64,000 nt of DNA from Ampelomyces quisqualis (Eukaryota > Ascomycota > Dothideomycetes > Pleosporales > Phaeosphaeriaceae): positions 2,976,001 through 3,040,000 of the forward strand of contig JAGTXZ010000005.1 in the NCBI GenBank assembly GCA_018398575.1, given 5' to 3'. The position numbers and the translations under genes are program-made. This document shows positions 59,059-64,000 of the stretch, piece after piece (the first letter of the stretch is position 1; every line of letters starts with the position of its first letter). The notes beneath the pieces are model-generated. The model had not been told where the DNA came from. It saw only the letters and a list, made by a program, of their open reading frames with translations, and ran no database searches.

Positions 59059-59699
59059 GGAATTCAAAAGGTCCAACAAGCTGCAAGTGAAGCATATTTA
59101 CCTTGCGACCAGTTCTTGATTATCCAGCTTTACTCAGGATCTTGCAGGTCATGCGCAAAATGGCCCCGCGATCGTGATATTGGACCATTTACGGGAGAAG
59201 CCTGTTCCCCAATAATCTAGAGAGATGTAGGTATTTATAATTTGGACTAGTGCCTACCAATGAGTGCCGAAAAGCAAAGCTGCGCAGATACTGTGTCCCT
59301 CGCCTTTTCGGCTAGAAGAGGAGGAATACAGGCGAGAGTCATTCGGAACGGTGGGTAGGTTATTCGGCTAATTGGAAGAAGTGCAGGTGTTGAAGGTTGA
59401 TGTCAGAACAGGAAGGTAGATTGCAATCTCGTGTTGATTTCTGACGTCGGGAGGATGCGTATCTGGTAAATTTGGTCAACAGTGAGCATTCACTGTCTGG
59501 GTAAGGCTAGCGCAAACTTACAGGCCATACAGACCAGATTAGCTAAGGCGCGTATGACGTACCCACAGAGCCCCCACACACTCAGCATCGCTGTGTTTCT
59601 CTTCGTCTTCCATCTCTAGAACGTACTCGCCGCGACTTTGTATTCAGGATTTTCGGCCACGGTCCAACAAGTGATCGAGCTTGCACGTATCGTCATGAA
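59059..59699. other. intergenic, no supported gene
   Basis: This is the 3' flank of the phosphotransferase gene and the upstream side of a 2EXR relic. Nothing else is recognised. Confidence 0.4.
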
Positions 59700-60024
59700 T
59701 GTCGGCGCCCGTTTGCTACAGATCCCCCGCGAGGTCCGAAACTGAATTCTGGGATTTGCACACCACGAAGTAGTTCTCCCACATTTCCCATTCCGCGCCA
59801 CCATTTCGCGCGCCCCGCTACTCATCCTATTACCACCATACTCGCGACTCCATGATGAGCATTTAGACTCTGCAGCTCTTGATCCGCGGATGTTCATACA
59901 CCTGTACGAAGACTCCTGCGAGTGTCGCGGCCCAGCATCGGCAAGAAACTGGGTCGAAGCGGCGCTCGGCGACATTAGCAACCAAATCTCAAAAGACGGC
60001 CTGCGGCTCATATCAGCAAAGTGA
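59700..60024 (+). pseudogene. 2EXR-family relic
   Basis: A plus-strand frame reads RLLQIPREVRN, a TGA stop, then ILGFAHHEVVLPHFPFRA and about 80 more open codons to TGA at 60022-60024. IPREVRNxIL is the 2EXR motif with the codon after Asn turned into TGA, one C-to-T step from CGA. No second conserved block follows, so the copy is also truncated. Confidence 0.6.
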
Positions 60025-60293
60025 CACGCAGGAGCAGAAATAAAAGAAATGCTTTAGGTAGGGTATGAGATGATCGCATTACCTACACCAAACGTATTGT
60101 ACACACAACGCCTTTATTAACGGCCGTCCTTAGCGTGCACCCACGAGTCACGCTAAATATCTCAAGCTTAGTTAACAGCAATTGCCCTTTACTCCTTTGA
60201 CCTAACTACAGTTCCAGCGCAATAAAGCAACCAGATTTGAAGCATTATTTGATTCTACTAATAAACCAGATTAGTAGCAGTAGCAATGTTCAG
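60025..60293. other. intergenic, no supported gene
   Basis: Short stretch between two 2EXR relics; no gene. Confidence 0.4.
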
Positions 60294-60650
60294 ACCGCGA
60301 CAGATTTTTTTCGGCTCTCTCGCGAGATCCGCGATCAAATCTTAGCATGGAAATGGAGGGCATCTGGCCGATTTCGATTAGTTCTTATTTTCATAATCCC
60401 TAGAGCTTTGTTAGCTAGCCTATCCTTGGTTTGCTCGCGTCTCTATGCAGAGTACTGAGAATCCGCAGCGCTTGATACCACATGGTTATGCAATTGGACG
60501 GCCTCACCAAGAAGCAAAGCTCTGGGGGAAATTTTCAAGATGTCTAATAGCTTCGATGGAGCCTTTGATTATGCTAACTATTACTATGCTGGTGCACGAG
60601 TCAAACGATGGCTTACCGTGGCTCAACGTCGAGAGGGGCTTTAACCTGCT
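60294..60650 (+). pseudogene. 2EXR-family relic
   Basis: The plus frame reads DFFRLSREIRDQILAWKW (2EXR motif), then a shortened path to LASLSLVCSRLYAEY, matching the second conserved block (LLSCSRLRNEY in the copy at 55341), and stops at TGA 60459. Open coding-like sequence follows in the same frame to a TAA near 60645. The space between the two blocks is shorter than in relatives, so there is an internal deletion as well as the nonsense codon. No start codon fits. Confidence 0.6.
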
Positions 60651-61018
60651 CCAGCTACACTGCACGACGCTTGCATCAAAAACAGTTCTTTTGAAATTAT
60701 GCGATTATTGATTTGGTTGCCTGAAGCCCGAGCTTTTGCTAATATGTAACTCAATACCCCACCTGGACAGCAACGCCACGCGAAGATACCAGACGACTTG
60801 CTTGGGGGCATGTCCCTCATCGGTCGGCAAGCGATTTGGCACATATTGAGCAGAAGAAAATAACGGAGCAGAAGGACCTGCATGAGGAAGAAGGACCTGG
60901 GAAGTGATTCATTTGAGCTCTGGCGGAGCGCAGTCTTATATATGTCTCGAGCTGTGAAATGACACAATGGAAGCGCACACTATTCGACTCCGCAAGGTCT
61001 TTAGGCAATTTATACGCT
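60651..61018. other. intergenic, no supported gene
   Basis: No gene recognised between the last 2EXR relic and the repeat block that starts near 61020. Confidence 0.4.
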
Positions 61019-61426
61019 AAGCAGGTAAATTATTTACTATTTTTAGTACTTTACTTTACGCTGTAACAACCTTTAGACTTTGTTATTTCTCCTTAGTTTA
61101 TACAGTAATCTGTTAGAATAATTCTTAATTAATCTGTAAAATCTATAACAACCTCTATTAAATTATACCTGCGCCTAGAGACAGGCTATTGCACGCGCAG
61201 CTTGCAATCTAGGATTTAGTAGGTTTAAAGAAAAGAGAGAGAAAACAGGTAGAAGTTTAGTAGAGACAGAGAAGGTTCAAAAATAAGCAAGAAAAAGTCT
61301 TAGCAGTAAACACTAAAACCTTCCATAATACATGCTAATTAAATTAACACAAGAAAAATATAAAAAAACACAAAAAAATATATACTAATAAAAGTAGCAG
61401 GTAAAAAAACACTACTATAGTGTAAC
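61019..61426. mobile_element. truncated second copy of the CACTG element
   Basis: This stretch matches the interior of the element at 47427-48013. Shared words include GGATTTAGTAGGTTTAAA (47717 region has the GGTTTAGTAGG form), AAAAAGTCTTAGCAGTAAAC followed by ACTAAAA, and ATAAAAGTAGCAGGTAAAAA followed by AACACTAC. Homology stops at about 61426, exactly where the LTR retrotransposon begins, so the right part was displaced or lost. The left terminal repeat is not recognisable. Confidence 0.75.
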
Positions 61427-61940
61427 TGTTAGTAGTTCCAATCCAGGATTAAACAACCAGAAGCCCTGCCTTATAAACACTAAAGTTCTGTAACTAAGTA
61501 GTAAGCTTAAGTTAAGACGCTAAAGAATAGATTACGTAAGCGTACTAGCAAGTACTAGTAAGACTAGAAAGGCTTAGTATACTAGAATACACTAGGACAA
61601 TAGAGGAACAAATTACGTAAGCGTACTAGTAAGTACTAGTAAGACTAGAAGAGCTTAGTATACTAGGATACACTAGGATAACAAGATCTAACTAAAGTAT
61701 ATAGTATATAAGAACTATAATAAACCTTTATAGATTATTATGTTTAACTTATGTTATAGACGCTTAAGTTAGTATCTAGCTATTTAACTATTATTACTCT
61801 TTTTAAAAAGCTCTAGCCTTTACTATCTTAGTAACAATACTCTTTGTATCTAAAGCAACTCTACACATATTTGCAAAAACTAACCTTAGCTATACTTCTA
61901 GTCTACACTAGTATTCTTATTGTTTGCTACTAGACTAACA
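61427..61940 (+). repeat. 5' LTR of a Copia-like retrotransposon
   Basis: The 514-bp block starts TGTTAGTAG and ends CTAACA, giving the TG...CA ends with 6-bp inversion typical of LTRs. Inside it an 81-bp unit beginning ATTACGTAAGCGTACTAG is tandemly duplicated (61531 and 61612). The second LTR would lie beyond the window, so the boundary is inferred from one copy only. Confidence 0.55.
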
Positions 61941-64000
61941 GTTTTAACACTTGAAACACTTTTATAATAAGCAGTAATATTACAATAGATATACCTAAGT
62001 ATTTCTAAGTAGAACAACCTAGACTTAAGGTTAATAAACCTAATCTCTACTATAGAGACTGTAATAAACTTAAGACCTAGATTCTCTAGTTTAATAGGCA
62101 CTTCTACGTAAAAGAAGATAAGATTAAAAATAATAATAAAGTTATCTTTACTATAACTTACATAAAAGGCAACACTAAGAAATAAGTACTTTTAATTATT
62201 TAGAAGTATATAAACAATAACATTATAGACGCAAATAACACTAACCTTATAAAAGACTAGTAAACGTTTAAGACACGCCTATAATAGATCTTCTTACTTC
62301 TTAAGGAATTTGTAATTGCAGAACAAAAAATCTAAAGTCTAAAATAAACCTAATTAGCTGCTAACTATACTAATGTTTTTTAATAATACGCTAAACAAAT
62401 CTAGTAGAATAACACTACTCTAATGTGTATATATAAATAAGGCCTTAAAGCTACTATATAAGCTAAACTTATGCGTAGCAAAATATATATTACTACTCTT
62501 AAAGAACTTTAGAATAAAGCTATTTACCTAGATAACAAACTTTATAAATTAGCACTTAAAGATAGGTTATACTTCTTGCGTTTACTATAGGAATATAAAG
62601 GATTTTGCCTAAATAAAAAATATTAAGGACAAATATAGCTAAATAAAGAACAATAGCGCTACTACTTAAGATAGAAAACTTACTAACTACGCCTACTAAG
62701 AGTATACTTAGGGTACAGACCTAAAGCTATGCACTTAGACAACCTTAACAAAGGCTTAGAATAAAAAAGTTACTTAAAGAAACAACTTTAAAGAGATAGG
62801 CTTAATAAGAATAAGATTACTTATTATAACTGTAATAAGGTTAGACATTATACACAAGACTGTTGCTCTAAGAACAAAGTTATATGCTAGCTTAACATGT
62901 TAACTAACACTTTAGAAAAAGATGTTAAAGAATAGATTATAATTAACAATTAACTTATTATCTAAACAACTAATAGACTACTAATAGTAGGATAGATAGA
63001 AGATACCTCTACTACATTATTAAATAACAAGGTCTTAACTAACTCTACGTTACTATATAATTAGGAATAAGACTATAATATTAAATAATTCTAATAGATA
63101 GGATTACTCTTACTGCAAACGTAACAAAACATTTACAACTAGTATAACTAAACTAACAAAGTTAACTAAGAATATATAGAATAATAGTACTAATCTTTAT
63201 AAGAATATTATACTCTTAGCCTATAGATAGATAGGTACTTTTTAAGAATAGATAGAGTTATAGAGGAAGAATAATTACTATACTTAGGAAACAAAGTCTA
63301 TAGAATATAGGATCTACAAGAGACTAAGAGAGTCTATAATACTTAAAAAGACTAAGAACTTACACTAGACAAGCTAGATATACACTTACTACTAGCTAGC
63401 CTTAAACTAGTGTGCTAGAATGCAACAGTTAGAAGACTGTGTTAAGAGGTAGACGTAGATAAACTATATAAGACGTGCTGTAACTTATATATAAAGTAGA
63501 CATACTATACTAATAATAAGTAAGTATTAGTACTAAACTCTATACTTACAGAATACTAGGATAGGAAGGTAAATAAATTATATTAAATTCTGCTTATAGA
63601 TAGATACTGTAAGGATGCTACAGCGTAGAGCTGTTAGTTGCGCAGTAATACGCCTGCGCCATAACAACGCTACTCTAGCGTTTTTACACGTAGGACGCGC
63701 ACAGCTACCCTAGCGTCTTAACAGCGCTACGCTAGCGCAGACCTAGTGCATTCTAGTTGTAAGGACACACGTCTAGTTATATCTACAAAAGAGTAGTTCT
63801 GTACTAAAGTAGTAGAATAGGAATTAACTTACTTCTACCTATACTGCTATTATTATCCTGTAACTTTGCTGCTATACAAACCTCTTATAGTTTTAATTCC
63901 TCTACCTTGCAAAAGGATAGCAGCCTAGTTACCTAATAACAATAGATTAAGATCTGCCTCTAAGCCTACTAGCTAATCTATTAAGAGAAAACACCCCTAA
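61941..64000 (+). mobile_element. RIP-degraded Copia-like retrotransposon interior, runs off the window
   Basis: Downstream of the LTR the sequence is TA-rich and broken by stops in every frame. At 62822-62863 a frame reads YYNCNKVRHYTQDC, a retroviral-type CCHC zinc knuckle with the first Cys turned to Tyr (TGT to TAT) and the Gly to Arg, both G-to-A changes expected from RIP on the other strand. This marks the end of a Gag region. Protease, integrase and reverse transcriptase cannot be read with confidence before the window ends. Copia assignment is tentative, from the LTR size and single knuckle. Confidence 0.55.

Noticed and set aside
63615..63760. CpG-rich patch as a separate insertion in the retrotransposon
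   Set aside because: RIP of the CpA type spares CpG, so such patches are expected; no ends or duplication were found.

Overview
This window is nuclear DNA of a filamentous ascomycete, most likely a dothideomycete of the Pleosporales type. The inference rests on short 45-65 bp GT-AG introns, compact GC-rich gene islands, and AT-rich blocks whose pattern (CpA replaced by TpA, CpG kept) is what repeat-induced point mutation (RIP) leaves. No species name can be supported from sequence alone.

Layout. 0-2.2 kb is a graveyard of broken genes, including a LysM relic. 2.4-11.2 kb is a housekeeping island: a kinesin-14 (KlpA/Kar3 type), a DUF2439 protein (Mte1/Dbl2/ZGRF1 type) with a 16-bp minisatellite beyond its 3' end, and a BAR-SH3 protein (Rvs167/Hob1 type). 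11.3-19.2 kb mixes decayed genes with a DUF6601-type membrane protein and a secretory protein ending in KEEL. 19.57-22.64 kb is a RIP-degraded hAT-like transposon. 24.5-29.3 kb carries VPS34 and NSE4 head to head. 32.3-34.2 kb encodes a secreted sedolisin (tripeptidyl peptidase). 38.0-42.7 kb carries PRP38, a GT8-like glycosyltransferase and a PKA catalytic subunit. 45.2-46.9 kb encodes a nitrate transporter (NrtA/CrnA type).

47.3-61 kb is a decaying cluster of 2EXR (F-box-like) genes interleaved with mobile DNA. One 2EXR gene is split by a 587-bp CACTG-ended element with a 3-bp target duplication. A 4.1-kb, extremely AT-rich hAT-like element with a perfect 8-bp target duplication follows the only intact 2EXR gene, and it contains a 177-bp insertion of normal base composition. 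An APH-like phosphotransferase (Aim9 type) sits among the relics. From 61.4 kb to the window end lies a RIP-degraded Copia-like LTR retrotransposon, inserted into a second copy of the CACTG element.

The conserved genes serve microtubule transport, recombination and genome stability (Mte1-type, Nse4), endocytosis (Rvs167), autophagy and vesicle sorting (Vps34), splicing (Prp38), nutrient signalling (PKA) and nitrogen or protein nutrition (nitrate transporter, sedolisin). They are not an operon or pathway cluster. No tRNA, rRNA or CRISPR could be supported. Splice sites were assigned by eye from GT-AG signals, reading-frame continuity and family conservation.
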